A DNA stretch of 64,000 nt from an uncultured Clostridia bacterium. GTDB taxonomy: Bacteria; Bacillota; Clostridia; Oscillospirales; Acutalibacteraceae. The translations under genes were made by a program, and so were the position numbers. Location: NCBI GenBank assembly GCA_944385055.1, contig CALWVT010000006.1, forward strand, positions 62,001 to 126,000. The letters are read 5' to 3'. The notes under the pieces are model-generated. The model saw nothing but the letters and a program-made list of their open reading frames with translations, was not told the origin of the DNA and ran no database searches. Numbering within the stretch: the first letter of the stretch is position 1; the number at the start of each line of letters is the position of its first letter. Of the stretch, positions 8,476 through 16,568 are shown in pieces.

Positions 8476-9459
8476 GTGCGGATAGGAACGGTCGAATTGA
8501 CAGGCCGGGCGCTCTTGGCGCCGATGGCGGGCTTTACGGACCGCGCGTTTCGGGAAACATGCGTGCGCTTTGGCGCGGGCTACTGCGTGACGGAGATGGT
8601 CAGTGCGAAAGCCCTTTCGTTTGGCGATAAGAAAAGCGAGTCGCTCATGGACATCGGCCCGGCGGAACGCCCGTGCGGCATCCAGCTGTTCGGCGGCGAC
8701 CCCGACACGATGGCCCGCGCCGCCGAGCGCGCGATGGCTTTCGCGCCGGACGTGCTGGACATCAACATGGGCTGCCCGATGCCGAAGATCAACGCGTCCG
8801 GCAGCGGCGCCGTGCTGATGGGGGACCCTCAAAAATGCGCGGCGCTCGTTTCGGCCGTCCGCCGCGCGGCCGGTGTGCCCGTCACCGTCAAAATCCGCGC
8901 GGGGCTCGACAACGCCCACAAAAATGCGCCGGAGGTTGCCGCCGCGTGCGAGGCCGCGGGCGCTGCCGCCGTCACCGTGCACGCGCGCACGAAAGCGGCG
9001 CTGTATAAGCCCGGCACGGCCGATTGGTCGGTCATCCGTGCGGTCAAGGAAGCCGTAAAGATCCCCGTGATCGGCAACGGCGATGTCAAAAGCGCTTCCG
9101 ATGCGGCAAACCTTTTGGAGCAGACCGGCTGTGACGCCGTTATGATAGGCCGCGCCGCCATCGGGAACCCGTGGATTTTCCAGCAGATCAACGCCGCGCT
9201 GCGAGACCAGGTGGAGATTCTGCCGCCGCCTGGGATTTATTCGCGCATGCTCGTACTGCTGCAGCATCTGCAGCGCATGGTCGACTATAAGGGCGAGGCG
9301 CGCGCGATGCGCGAGGGGCGCAAACACGTGGTGCGGTATCTATCGGGGCTGCGCAATGCCGCCGCTTACCGCGGCGAGGCCTGCCGGCTGTGCACCTATG
9401 CCGATCTTGTCGCACTTGTGTCGCGCATTTTGCAGGAAAATCAACCGGAGTCGACATAA
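8476..9459 (+). CDS. dusB: tRNA-dihydrouridine synthase (DusB family)
   Basis: An FMN- and NADPH-dependent enzyme that reduces specific uridines in tRNA. It has 327 residues, the usual size. The N-terminal ALLAPMAGFTDRAFRETC and the catalytic-cysteine segment DINMGCPMPKI (about 94-104) are diagnostic. VTVKIRAG, TVHARTKAALYKPGTADW and IGNGDVKSASDA are the remaining TIM-barrel signatures. The start chosen is a GTG at 8476 after AAGGAGGCACCCTCT; the longer open frame upstream runs through the promoter and is not protein. It is monocistronic, divergent from polA, with a separate promoter downstream for the next gene. Confidence 0.95.
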   Translation: MRIGTVELTGRALLAPMAGFTDRAFRETCVRFGAGYCVTEMVSAKALSFGDKKSESLMDIGPAERPCGIQLFGGDPDTMARAAERAMAFAPDVLDINMGCPMPKINASGSGAVLMGDPQKCAALVSAVRRAAGVPVTVKIRAGLDNAHKNAPEVAAACEAAGAAAVTVHARTKAALYKPGTADWSVIRAVKEAVKIPVIGNGDVKSASDAANLLEQTGCDAVMIGRAAIGNPWIFQQINAALRDQVEILPPPGIYSRMLVLLQHLQRMVDYKGEARAMREGRKHVVRYLSGLRNAAAYRGEACRLCTYADLVALVSRILQENQPEST

Positions 9460-9479
9460 AACTTCCATCAGCTTTTGAC

Positions 9480-9509
9480 TTGTATTCCCTTTGCGCTGTA
9501 TGGTACAAT
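9480..9509 (+). promoter_or_regulatory. Promoter of the proline-repeat membrane protein
   Basis: TTGTAT, 18 bp, then an extended -10 (TGG followed by TACAAT at 9504-9509). The predicted transcript has a GC-rich leader of about 170 nt before the ATG at 9687. Confidence 0.5.
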
Positions 9510-9686
9510 AAGGATTGTCCAGAAGGGGCCACGGGGCTTCTTCCGGAAAGCGGCGCAAAACTGGCGCCCGCCCCGCAGCAGGGGCAAGAAACATTGGACC
9601 TTTCGGCCGGCACCGGGCTTTTTCCTGCCGTGCGGCAGGGTGTACCCCGGCACGCCGCCCGTTTTGATGATTATTGGAGGTACCAC

Positions 9687-11075
9687 ATGAACAAAAAGCA
9701 AGCACGCCGTCATCGGATTCGGACGCTGCTGGTTTTATTTACATTGGTCTTCTCACTCGGCGCCGCAGGGTTCGGCGCCCACGCGCAGGAAATCACGCCC
9801 GGTCCCGTCGTGTCGGAAGGCGGCGGGGAGGTGCCGGTCGTGTCGGAGCCGCCGGCCGTGTCGGAGCCGCCGTATGAGGAGCCGGAGCCGCCGGCCGAGT
9901 CTGAGCCGCCGTACGAGGAACCGGAGCCGCCGGCCGAGTCTGAGCCGCCGTACGAGGAACCGGAACCGCCGGCCGAGTCTGAGCCGCCGTACGAGGAGCC
10001 GGACCCGCCGTACTCGGCGCCCGCGTATGAAGAACCCGACCCCGATCCGTCGTATGAGCCGCCCACGTACATCGACCCGACGTACGACGACGACAACGAC
10101 CCCGAAGCCCCGACCGAAAACCTGGACCCCGCGCCGGAAATTTCGGGGCTGCTTTCCGACGACCCCTACAGCCGCGCGCCGAGCGCCAATTCCGAGGATT
10201 GGTCGGACGTGCTTGAGGGCATCGGCTTGACATCGAGCCCGGAGACCGTCTCGACGGCCTCCACGGCGAGCGGTTCGGCGGTCGGCGGCGTCGTGACGGA
10301 TGAAAACCAGATTTCGACTTTGTTCATTGCGGGCATCGTGCTCGTGGTGGCGGCCGTGGCGGGCATCGCGCTGTTCGTCTATTTCCAGTTCTTCTGGCGC
10401 CGCCGCGGGGGAAGCCCCGCACCGGCAGGCGGCCGTCCGCCGCGCGGCGGCGGCCCCGACGAAGAGGGGGAAGACCCGTCTTTGTATACGACGGCGGAGC
10501 TTTCGCGCATGCGGCCGGTGCAGCCTAACCGGCCCACGCCGCCGCCGACGGTCCCGCTGACGCCGCGGCCGGCCTCTTCCGTGCGCCCGGTCACCGACGA
10601 TACGATCGACCATTTCACGGATATCAACTCGAGTTCCGACGGCCTGCAGCACCGCGAGGAGTATGAGGACTTCGTCGCGCGCAATAAGCCGCCGATCATC
10701 CCGAAGGAGGCCTCCCTGACGGCGCCGCCCGTCCACGCGCCCTCGATTGTGCTGGGTTCGGAAGACGACGAAGCGACCCGCGCAAAGCGGGCGCAGGCTT
10801 CCGCCGCGGCACGCCGCGCCGCAGAGGCGTACGCAAGGCAGGAAAGCGGCGAGGACCTCGAGGCCCCGCCGCAGGCGCACCGCAAGGCGCCGCCGCTGAC
10901 TTCCAACGCGATCCCGCACGCCGTGCGCGGCCGGCCCACCGCCTCCGCGCGGCCGGCGGTGGCCCACCCCGCAGCACCTGCACCGAAGCCCGCAGCCCCG
11001 GCAAAGCCGGCGGCCCCGTCGCAGACGGACACGTTCGACTGGGACGCGTTCCTGGACGAAAACCGCAAATCGTAA
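9687..11075 (+). CDS. Secreted/anchored protein with Pro-Glu repeats and one membrane helix, function unknown
   Basis: 462 residues. A signal peptide (about residues 1-34, ending GAHAQ) is followed by an acidic proline-rich stalk built from four 13-residue repeats (SEPPYEEPEPPAE). A less regular acidic stretch, a single membrane helix (about 211-233, TLFIAGIVLVVAAVAGIALF) and a basic stop-transfer RRRGG come next. The C-terminal 220 residues are low-complexity, Pro/Ala-rich and probably cytoplasmic. The layout suggests a wall-spanning stalk outside the cell and an unstructured tail inside. I recognise no catalytic domain. The ATG at 9687 follows TTGGAGGTACCAC. A strong terminator follows at 11109. 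Confidence 0.75.
   Translation: MNKKQARRHRIRTLLVLFTLVFSLGAAGFGAHAQEITPGPVVSEGGGEVPVVSEPPAVSEPPYEEPEPPAESEPPYEEPEPPAESEPPYEEPEPPAESEPPYEEPDPPYSAPAYEEPDPDPSYEPPTYIDPTYDDDNDPEAPTENLDPAPEISGLLSDDPYSRAPSANSEDWSDVLEGIGLTSSPETVSTASTASGSAVGGVVTDENQISTLFIAGIVLVVAAVAGIALFVYFQFFWRRRGGSPAPAGGRPPRGGGPDEEGEDPSLYTTAELSRMRPVQPNRPTPPPTVPLTPRPASSVRPVTDDTIDHFTDINSSSDGLQHREEYEDFVARNKPPIIPKEASLTAPPVHAPSIVLGSEDDEATRAKRAQASAAARRAAEAYARQESGEDLEAPPQAHRKAPPLTSNAIPHAVRGRPTASARPAVAHPAAPAPKPAAPAKPAAPSQTDTFDWDAFLDENRKS
9861..10016 (+). repeat. Four tandem 39 bp repeats encoding SEPPYEEPEPPAE
   Basis: Units start at 9861, 9900, 9939 and 9978. The middle two are almost identical, differing in single third-position changes, and the last has diverged at its end. 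The frame is kept, so unit number can change without breaking the protein. Confidence 0.9.
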
Positions 11076-11108
11076 TGAAAGCAAACGCATAGCATATCCA
11101 TAAAGAGA

Positions 11109-11147
11109 AGCGCCGCCCTGGGAAAACGCCCCGGGGCGGCGCTTTTT
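11109..11147 (+). terminator. Intrinsic terminator after the proline-repeat gene
   Basis: AGCGCCGCCC (11109-11118) pairs with GGGCGGCGCT (11134-11143), followed by a T run. Confidence 0.85.
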
Positions 11148-11151
11148 GTGC

Positions 11152-11192
11152 AAAAAACGGCGCCGCCGAAGGGCATTCCCTCGGCGGCGCCG
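11152..11192 (-). terminator. Intrinsic terminator of the 11218-11490 gene
   Basis: CGGCGCCGCCGA pairs with TCGGCGGCGCCG (12 bp). On the minus strand the hairpin is followed by six T. Confidence 0.85.
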
Positions 11193-11217
11193 CTTTCGAG
11201 AAGGTTTTGCGCAAAGA

Positions 11218-11490
11218 TTATTCCTTTACGTCGTCCTCGCCTTTTTTGCCGTACAAATTGAACCGGAACAGCATGGATTCATCTTCCGGATCTTCGCACT
11301 GGATGTAGCAGGACGCGATCTTGCCCCCCTCGATCAGGCGGGTCAACCCCACAAGCTGGCAAAGCTTGCTTTTGAGGTTGAGCTTATCACCTTCATCCGA
11401 AATCAGATAGACGTCTCCCTTGCAGCGGTCCAGCAGATCCAAAAACGTAGGGACGTCGACGTCGTGCAGTTCAATCATAGAACCAGACAT
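11218..11490 (-). CDS. Small conserved clostridial protein, function unknown
   Basis: A soluble 90-residue acidic protein starting MSGSMIELHDVDVPTFLDLL. The central segment VYLISDEGDKLNLKSKLCQLVGLTRL and the ending DPEDESMLFRFNLYG match, from memory, a family of short Clostridia proteins sometimes carrying an uninformative polymerase label. I know no assigned function. There is no signal peptide, membrane helix or metal motif. Start 11490 was chosen because GAAAGGAGGAGAGCGGCA lies directly upstream. It has its own promoter (11569-11596) and terminator, so it is a single-gene unit. Confidence 0.75.
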   Translation of the reverse strand: MSGSMIELHDVDVPTFLDLLDRCKGDVYLISDEGDKLNLKSKLCQLVGLTRLIEGGKIASCYIQCEDPEDESMLFRFNLYGKKGEDDVKE

Positions 11491-11568
11491 TGCCGCTCTC
11501 CTCCTTTCATCCAAAAAACCTGTTCAAACTTCTTGCCGCGGGCAGCGCTTTCCGCCGCCCACAATTTC

Positions 11569-11596
11569 ATTATAACCGCGCTTTTCTAAAAGTCAA
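11569..11596 (-). promoter_or_regulatory. Sigma-A promoter of the 11218-11490 gene
   Basis: On the minus strand TTGACT (11596-11591), 16 bp, TATAAT (11574-11569). Confidence 0.75.
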
Positions 11597-11690
11597 TCGC
11601 CGTTTTGGGACTTCTGCGAAATCAACGGTTTGGAAATGAACGCCAAAATGAAATTTGGCACGAAGCGATAAAAACGGGTCCCAAAATGAA

Positions 11691-11719
11691 TTTACAAATC
11701 CGAAAACTTGCATTATAAT
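11691..11719 (+). promoter_or_regulatory. Sigma-A promoter of the phosphohexomutase gene
   Basis: TTTACA (11691-11696), exact 17 bp spacer, perfect TATAAT (11714-11719). Transcription should begin near 11726. Confidence 0.8.
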
Positions 11720-11784
11720 CAATAGAAAGGACAAAAATGAAAGCCGTGTATGTGAAAAACTGCGCGGCAGGAGGAGGAATCCCA

Positions 11785-13317
11785 TTGCTCAATGCCTATT
11801 GGCGCCATTTCAAAAGCGGCACGGATATCCGCGGGATCGCAAGCCCCGGCGCGCCGGATGGGGCCCCGGTCGATTTGACCGACGAGGTGGTCGCGCGCAT
11901 GGCCGCGGGCTTCGTGCTGTGGCTCTCGAAGAAGACGGGCCAGAAGCCCTCGGAATTCTGCATTTCGGTCGGCCACGATTCGCGCATTTCGGCCGAACGC
12001 ATCCAGAAGGCGGTTGTCGATACGCTCGTTTCGTGCGGCGTGCGCGTGCTGCGCTGCAACCTCGCCTCTACGCCGAGCATGTTCATGACGACGGTGGACC
12101 TGCACTGCACGGGCGCGGTGCAGATTACGGCAAGCCACCACCCGTTTTACCGCAACGGCCTGAAATTCTTTACGCGCGAGGGGGGCCTCGAGGGCGCGGA
12201 CATCGAAGAGATCCTGCTTTTTGCGCAGGAAAACCAGGCGCCGCCGCAGGGGGCGGGCAGCGTGGAGGATGTCGACTACATGACGTCCTATGCCGCGCGG
12301 CTGCGCAAGATGATCTGCGAAGGGGTCAACGCGCAGCGCTACGAGCAGCCGCTTGCGGGGTTCCACATTGTGGTGGACGCGGGCAACGGCGCGGGCGGCT
12401 TTTACGCGACGGAAGTGCTCGAACCGCTGGGCGCGGACACGTCGGGCAGCCAGTTTTTGGAGCCGGACGGCACATTCCCGAACCATATCCCGAACCCGGA
12501 GGCGAAGGAGGCCATCGAGAGCCTTTCGCAGGCCGTGCGCGCGAACCACGCGGACGTGGGCGTAATCTTTGACACGGACGTCGACCGCGGCGGCGCCGTC
12601 GACCGCGACGGCCGGGAGATTAACCGCGACCGCCTCGTTGCGCTCGCGAGCGCGATTGCGTTAAAGGACGCGCCGGGCGGCACGATTGTGACCGATTCCG
12701 TCACGAGCGACGGGCTCAAAACCTTTATCGAACAGACGCTTCATGGCAAGCAGTGCCGCTACCAGCGCGGGTATAAGAACGTCATCGACAAGGCGATCGC
12801 CTTGAACGCCGAGGGTGTGGACTGCCCGCTCGCGATCGAGACGAGCGGCCACGCGGCCATGCGCGAGAATTATTTCCTCGACGACGGCGCGTATCTCGTC
12901 ACGAAAATCCTGATCTGCTTGGCGCGCCTGCGCCGCGAGGGGAAAGACCTCGAAGATTTGCTGCGCGGCCTGCCCGAGGCGGCGGAGCGCGTGGAGCTGC
13001 GCCTGCCGATTCTTGCGGAAGATTTCCGCGAAGCGGGGCAAAAGGTGCTCGAAAGCCTCAAGCTATGCGCGTCGCACCAGCCGCATTGGCATCTGGACCC
13101 GGAGACGGGCGAAGGGGTGCGCCTGTCGTTCGACGAACGCGCGGGCGACGGTTGGGCGCTTCTGCGCATGAGCGTCCACGACCCGGTGATGCCGTTAAAT
13201 ATCGAAAGCAACTTTGCCGGCGGCGTGCGGCTGATCGCAAGCCAGCTTTACGTGAACCTGCGCAAGCACAAGGCGCTGGATGTCGCGCCGGTTGAGGGAT
13301 ATATCGAGAGCTTTTAA
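11785..13317 (+). CDS. Phosphomannomutase/phosphoglucomutase family protein
   Basis: Alpha-D-phosphohexomutase, 510 residues from this start. It interconverts hexose 1- and 6-phosphates for glycogen, wall or nucleotide-sugar synthesis. Domain 1 begins SGTDIRGIA. The phosphoserine loop is TASHHP (Ser in ITASHHPFYRNG), the metal loop is DTDVDRGGAVD and the sugar-binding segment is AIETSGHAAMREN. Two starts are possible. The TTG at 11785 follows GGAGGAGGAATCCCA and matches where homologues begin. An in-frame ATG at 11737 after AGAAAGGACAAAA would add 16 residues (MKAVYVKNCAAGGGIP). I prefer TTG, but not strongly. The preferred hexose cannot be decided from sequence. Confidence 0.88.
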   Translation: MLNAYWRHFKSGTDIRGIASPGAPDGAPVDLTDEVVARMAAGFVLWLSKKTGQKPSEFCISVGHDSRISAERIQKAVVDTLVSCGVRVLRCNLASTPSMFMTTVDLHCTGAVQITASHHPFYRNGLKFFTREGGLEGADIEEILLFAQENQAPPQGAGSVEDVDYMTSYAARLRKMICEGVNAQRYEQPLAGFHIVVDAGNGAGGFYATEVLEPLGADTSGSQFLEPDGTFPNHIPNPEAKEAIESLSQAVRANHADVGVIFDTDVDRGGAVDRDGREINRDRLVALASAIALKDAPGGTIVTDSVTSDGLKTFIEQTLHGKQCRYQRGYKNVIDKAIALNAEGVDCPLAIETSGHAAMRENYFLDDGAYLVTKILICLARLRREGKDLEDLLRGLPEAAERVELRLPILAEDFREAGQKVLESLKLCASHQPHWHLDPETGEGVRLSFDERAGDGWALLRMSVHDPVMPLNIESNFAGGVRLIASQLYVNLRKHKALDVAPVEGYIESF

Positions 13318-13340
13318 ACGGACCTTTTAAAAGGAAGAAA

Positions 13341-13390
13341 GCGTCCGCCTGCCTTTTCTTTTCGGAAATGGGCCGGCGGGCGCTTTTTTA
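13341..13390 (+). terminator. Intrinsic terminator of the phosphohexomutase gene
   Basis: GCGTCCGCCTGCC pairs with GGCCGGCGGGCGC with one mismatch and one G-U, followed by six T. Confidence 0.75.
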
Positions 13391-13392
13391 TT

Positions 13393-14409
13393 TCATGAAA
13401 GGTGCGACAGCCGGACAAGGTGCGCGATTCCGGGGATGGACGCGCCCTGCTGGGAGGAAACCGGCGACAGCAGCGCCCCCGTCCCGAGGAACAGCACATC
13501 CTTGAAAATGCCGGCCTGCAGCTTCTGCAGCACAAAACTCGCCATCACGAGTGCGCTGCACCCGCAGCCCGAGCCGCCCGCGTGGACGTCCTGCCGCGTG
13601 CGGTCGAAGAGCAAAAGGCCGCAGTCGAACAGGTTCGGCAGGTCCGAAAACCCCTCGCGCCGCAAAAGCGTGTGCAGAAGCTGCAGGCCCACCGCGCCCA
13701 AGTCCCCCGTCAGGATTCCGTCGAACTGCGCGGGGGAAAGGCCCGTGTCCGCAAAATACCGGCAAAACGTCGCGGCGGCCGCGGGGGCCATCGCCGCGCC
13801 CATGTTGCTTTGGTCCTTCACCCCGAGGTCCACGATGCGCCCGAACAGCACGTCGCGCACGCCGACGGGCGACGGCGTCGTCCCCAAAACGAGCGCCCCG
13901 GCGCCGGTGGCCGTCCACTGCGCGGTGGGGGTGCGCTGGCCGCCGTATTCGAGCGGCGTGCGGTACTGGCGCTCCGCCGTGCAGAAGTGGCTGCTCGAAA
14001 CGGCGAGCGCGTGCGCGGCCGCCCCGGCGCCCACGAGCAGCGACGCGAGCCCCAGGCTCTGCGCCATCGTGGAGCAGGCGCCGTACTGCCCGAGATACGG
14101 CACGCCCATCTCACGCATCGCGAACGCCGAACACACGCATTGATTCGTCAGGTCCCCGGCAAGCGCGCACTGGAGCTTTTCGGGCGTCAGATGCGCTTTT
14201 TCCAGCGCAAACGAGACGGCCTCCCGCTGCAAAAGGCATTCGGCCTGCTCCCAGCTTTTCTGCCCGAGGCGGCCGTCCGGGTGCACGGCGTCAAAATAGG
14301 CGCCAAGCGGCCCTTCGCCTTCCTTCTTGCCGGCGCTCGTGCCGCCGCCTTCCACAAATACCGGCGCGGACAGCCGCAGCGTGTCTTTGCCAATCCGTTC
14401 GATGGCCAT
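13393..14409 (-). CDS. spoVAD: Stage V sporulation protein AD
   Basis: A 338-residue thiolase-fold protein of the SpoVA channel that moves calcium-dipicolinate into the developing spore and out at germination; SpoVAD binds dipicolinic acid. Family signatures include GDLTNQCVCSAFAMREMGVPY, GACSTMAQSLGLASLLVGAG, SSSHFCTAERQYRTPLEYG and the GGSGCGCSA loop near the C-terminus. The start at 14409 follows AAAGGGGGATAAGC, 2 bp after the spoVAC stop. The gene is followed immediately by a hairpin region, and no spoVAE lies downstream. It should be transcribed in the forespore (sigma-G), though I could not place a confident sigma-G promoter. Confidence 0.95.
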   Translation of the reverse strand: MAIERIGKDTLRLSAPVFVEGGGTSAGKKEGEGPLGAYFDAVHPDGRLGQKSWEQAECLLQREAVSFALEKAHLTPEKLQCALAGDLTNQCVCSAFAMREMGVPYLGQYGACSTMAQSLGLASLLVGAGAAAHALAVSSSHFCTAERQYRTPLEYGGQRTPTAQWTATGAGALVLGTTPSPVGVRDVLFGRIVDLGVKDQSNMGAAMAPAAAATFCRYFADTGLSPAQFDGILTGDLGAVGLQLLHTLLRREGFSDLPNLFDCGLLLFDRTRQDVHAGGSGCGCSALVMASFVLQKLQAGIFKDVLFLGTGALLSPVSSQQGASIPGIAHLVRLSHLS

Positions 14410-14411
14410 GC

Positions 14412-14867
14412 TTATCCCCCTTTCGCGAGCGCCTGTGCCGCGCACAGCAATAGCCCGTACAGCACGCTCGCCGCCGTGCCGTAAACGAGCACCGGCCCCG
14501 CAATCGTGAACAATTTGGCTCCGAGCCCCAGCACGAGCCCTTCCGTGTGGAATTCCATCGCGGGGGCGGCCACGGCGTTCGCAAACCCCGTAATCGGCAC
14601 GAGCGTGCCCGCGCCGGCGTGTTTCGCGAGCCGGTCGTAAAGTCCGAGCGCCGTCAGCAGCGCCGAAAGCGCAATCAAGGTGATTGACCCCCATGTGCGC
14701 GCGGCCTGTTCGTCGCCCAGAAGCGCCGTATATCCCCGAATCAGCGCCTGGCCGAGCGTGCAGATCGCACCGCCGACCAAAAATGCCCACACGCAGTCCT
14801 TCCACAGCGGGCTTTTGGGGACGGCCTCCTTGCACAGTGCGGCGTATGCTTCTTTTGAAATTGCCAT
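14412..14867 (-). CDS. spoVAC: Stage V sporulation protein AC
   Basis: A 151-residue integral membrane protein with about four helices (for example CVWAFLVGGAICTLGQALI and GSITLIALSALLTALGLYD). The signatures HAGAGTLVPITGFANAVAAPAMEFHTEGLVLGLGAKLF are split across helices three and four. SpoVAC forms the inner spore membrane channel for calcium-dipicolinate. The ATG at 14867 follows AAAAGGGGGCATTGCG. The gene is followed directly by spoVAD. Upstream lies the divergent promoter of the C39-like gene. Presence of this pair is the main evidence that the organism makes endospores. Confidence 0.95.
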   Translation of the reverse strand: MAISKEAYAALCKEAVPKSPLWKDCVWAFLVGGAICTLGQALIRGYTALLGDEQAARTWGSITLIALSALLTALGLYDRLAKHAGAGTLVPITGFANAVAAPAMEFHTEGLVLGLGAKLFTIAGPVLVYGTAASVLYGLLLCAAQALAKGG

Positions 14868-14955
14868 CGCAATGCCCCCTTTTCGAGGGTAGCTTTTCCG
14901 GTTCGCTGCGCGATATGCGCGGCGGAAAGGGCCCCTTTTTGTCGAACGGTTTTGA

Positions 14956-14984
14956 TTGACAAGCCCGGAAAAATGCAGTACGCT
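14956..14984 (+). promoter_or_regulatory. Promoter of the C39-like secreted protein
   Basis: TTGACA (14956-14961), 17 bp, TACGCT (14979-14984), giving a leader of about 75 nt. Confidence 0.65.
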
Positions 14985-15065
14985 AAAAGCGGATACAACT
15001 TTGAGGCTTTTTGCACAGGATTTTGTAGTGTTTGCTCGATAGAATTTTGAAAGGAGGAGGCCGCC

Positions 15066-16382
15066 GTGGGAGAGCACGCGAATGCTTCCAAACCGCAAAT
15101 CCGCCGCCGCGCGGTCTGCAGCGCCATGGGGGCGTTTCTGCTGTGCGGCATCGGGCTGACGGTTGCGCTGCCGGCTGCACACCCGCAGGCGGTGGCGGCC
15201 CTGGCGCAGCCGGCCGGGACCTGGCATGCCGATACGACGGAAGATTTCGCGCTGCCGCAGGGGCAGACGTACACGTTTTCCGTTTGGAGCGACCGTCCCG
15301 CGGACACGCTGTCCTTTTCGACCGGCAACGGGGAGATCCTTGCCATTGAGCGCGTCGAGGCCGAAGCGGGCCGGTACGCGGTGACGGTGTGCGCCACCGG
15401 GGAGGCGGACGAAGCGGCCGGCTTTTACGCGGCGCTCGGCGACGGCACGCCGCAGCGGGTCTGCACCGTCACGGTCGAGGCCGCGCCGGCGCTTTCCTGC
15501 GATACGACGGAAGATTTTACGCTCGCGCAAAACCGCACGTATACGTTTCAGGTCACGGTGACGGGCACGGGAGCGGCGCCGGTCTTTTCGACGGGCAGCG
15601 GGGACATTTTAAAGATCGAGTCCACCGCGCCCGATGCGGAAAAGCCGGGCGTCTATACGTGTACGGTGCGCGCCGCCGGACAGCCGGGGCAGAGCGCGGG
15701 GGTGTATGCGGCCCTCGACGGCGGCACACCGCAGAAGCTGTGCGCGGTGGAGGTCGCGGCGGTGCCGCCCGGGGAGGCGCCCGAAAGCCTGCGGCTGGAC
15801 GTGCCGTACCGCAGCCAGGAAGGGCTTCTGCCGACGGGCTGCGAGCTCATCAGCGCAATGATGCTCATGGATTATTACGGCTTCCCCGTGACGGTTAACA
15901 CGTTCCTTTCGAACGTCGATACGGGCACGCTGACATCGCGCGACGGCGCGCTGTACGGCCCGAGCCCCGACGAGGCGTTCATCGGCAGCCCCTACAGCGC
16001 GTCGGGGTTCGGCTGTTTCCCGCCGGTGATCGTGCGCGCGCTGCAGCGGCAGATGCCGGGCTATACGGTGCGCGACACGACGGGCACACCGCTCGACGCG
16101 CTTGCGCGGACGTACCTGCCCGAGGGGGAGCCGGTGTTAATCTGGGCGACGATCAACCTGGTGGAGCCGTATGCGGGCGATTCGTGGATCGTTTCCTCGA
16201 CCGGCGAGCGCTTCACGTGGCCCGCGTGCGAGCACTGCCTTGTGCTCGTCGGCTACGATGCCGAGGGCTATTGGGTCAACGACCCCTACGAGAGCAACGG
16301 CGTGGTGCATTACGACAAGGCGCGCCTGGAAGAGCGGTTTTCACAGCTCGGGCAGCGCAGCGTCACGGTGTTAAAGCCGTGA
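15066..16382 (+). CDS. Secreted C39-like cysteine peptidase with two N-terminal repeat domains
   Basis: 438 residues. A signal anchor (about 16-45) is followed by two similar domains of about 85 residues. Each begins DTTEDF and continues with a QTYTF or RTYTF strand (first about 57-140, second about 146-236). A papain-like C39_2 domain ends the protein, with Cys in LLPTGCELISAM (about 259), His in ACEHCLVLVGYD (about 388) and a following NDPY (about 402). It is probably an extracellular protease or peptidoglycan-associated peptidase; the repeats look like binding modules. The start is GTG at 15066 after AAAGGAGGAGGCCGCC. It is monocistronic, with a shared terminator at 16521. Confidence 0.82.
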   Translation: MGEHANASKPQIRRRAVCSAMGAFLLCGIGLTVALPAAHPQAVAALAQPAGTWHADTTEDFALPQGQTYTFSVWSDRPADTLSFSTGNGEILAIERVEAEAGRYAVTVCATGEADEAAGFYAALGDGTPQRVCTVTVEAAPALSCDTTEDFTLAQNRTYTFQVTVTGTGAAPVFSTGSGDILKIESTAPDAEKPGVYTCTVRAAGQPGQSAGVYAALDGGTPQKLCAVEVAAVPPGEAPESLRLDVPYRSQEGLLPTGCELISAMMLMDYYGFPVTVNTFLSNVDTGTLTSRDGALYGPSPDEAFIGSPYSASGFGCFPPVIVRALQRQMPGYTVRDTTGTPLDALARTYLPEGEPVLIWATINLVEPYAGDSWIVSSTGERFTWPACEHCLVLVGYDAEGYWVNDPYESNGVVHYDKARLEERFSQLGQRSVTVLKP

Positions 16383-16520
16383 GATTCGGGAGATTTTAGA
16401 AAGCGGAGCGCAGTTTCGAAAATACTTTTAAAAAGGCTTTAAAAAGATTTTAAAAAGAGGACAGCACGTGGATTTTATCCGCTTTGTGTGTATGGCTTGA
16501 TGGATCAAAAAGGCGCAAAA

Positions 16521-16556
16521 ACGGAGAGGCCGGGGAAGGCCTCTCCGTTTCTTTTG
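16521..16556. terminator. Bidirectional terminator between the C39-like gene and nadE
   Basis: ACGGAGAGGCC (16521-16531) pairs perfectly with GGCCTCTCCGT (16538-16548). A T-rich tail follows on plus and a TTTTT tail on minus. The remaining 140 bp after the C39-like stop shows nothing else. Confidence 0.85.
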
Positions 16557-16568
16557 TATTTTTTCCGG

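Noticed and set aside
9753-11153. A long Arg-rich minus-strand frame opposite the proline-repeat gene
   Set aside because: Antisense of GCC/CCG-rich codons gives Arg/Gly-rich nonsense. The plus strand has a signal peptide, repeats and membrane helix.
14868-14955. A sigma-G promoter in front of spoVAC
   Set aside because: GCATAT-like and TCAAT-like pieces exist, but no pair with correct spacing and sequence could be supported by eye.
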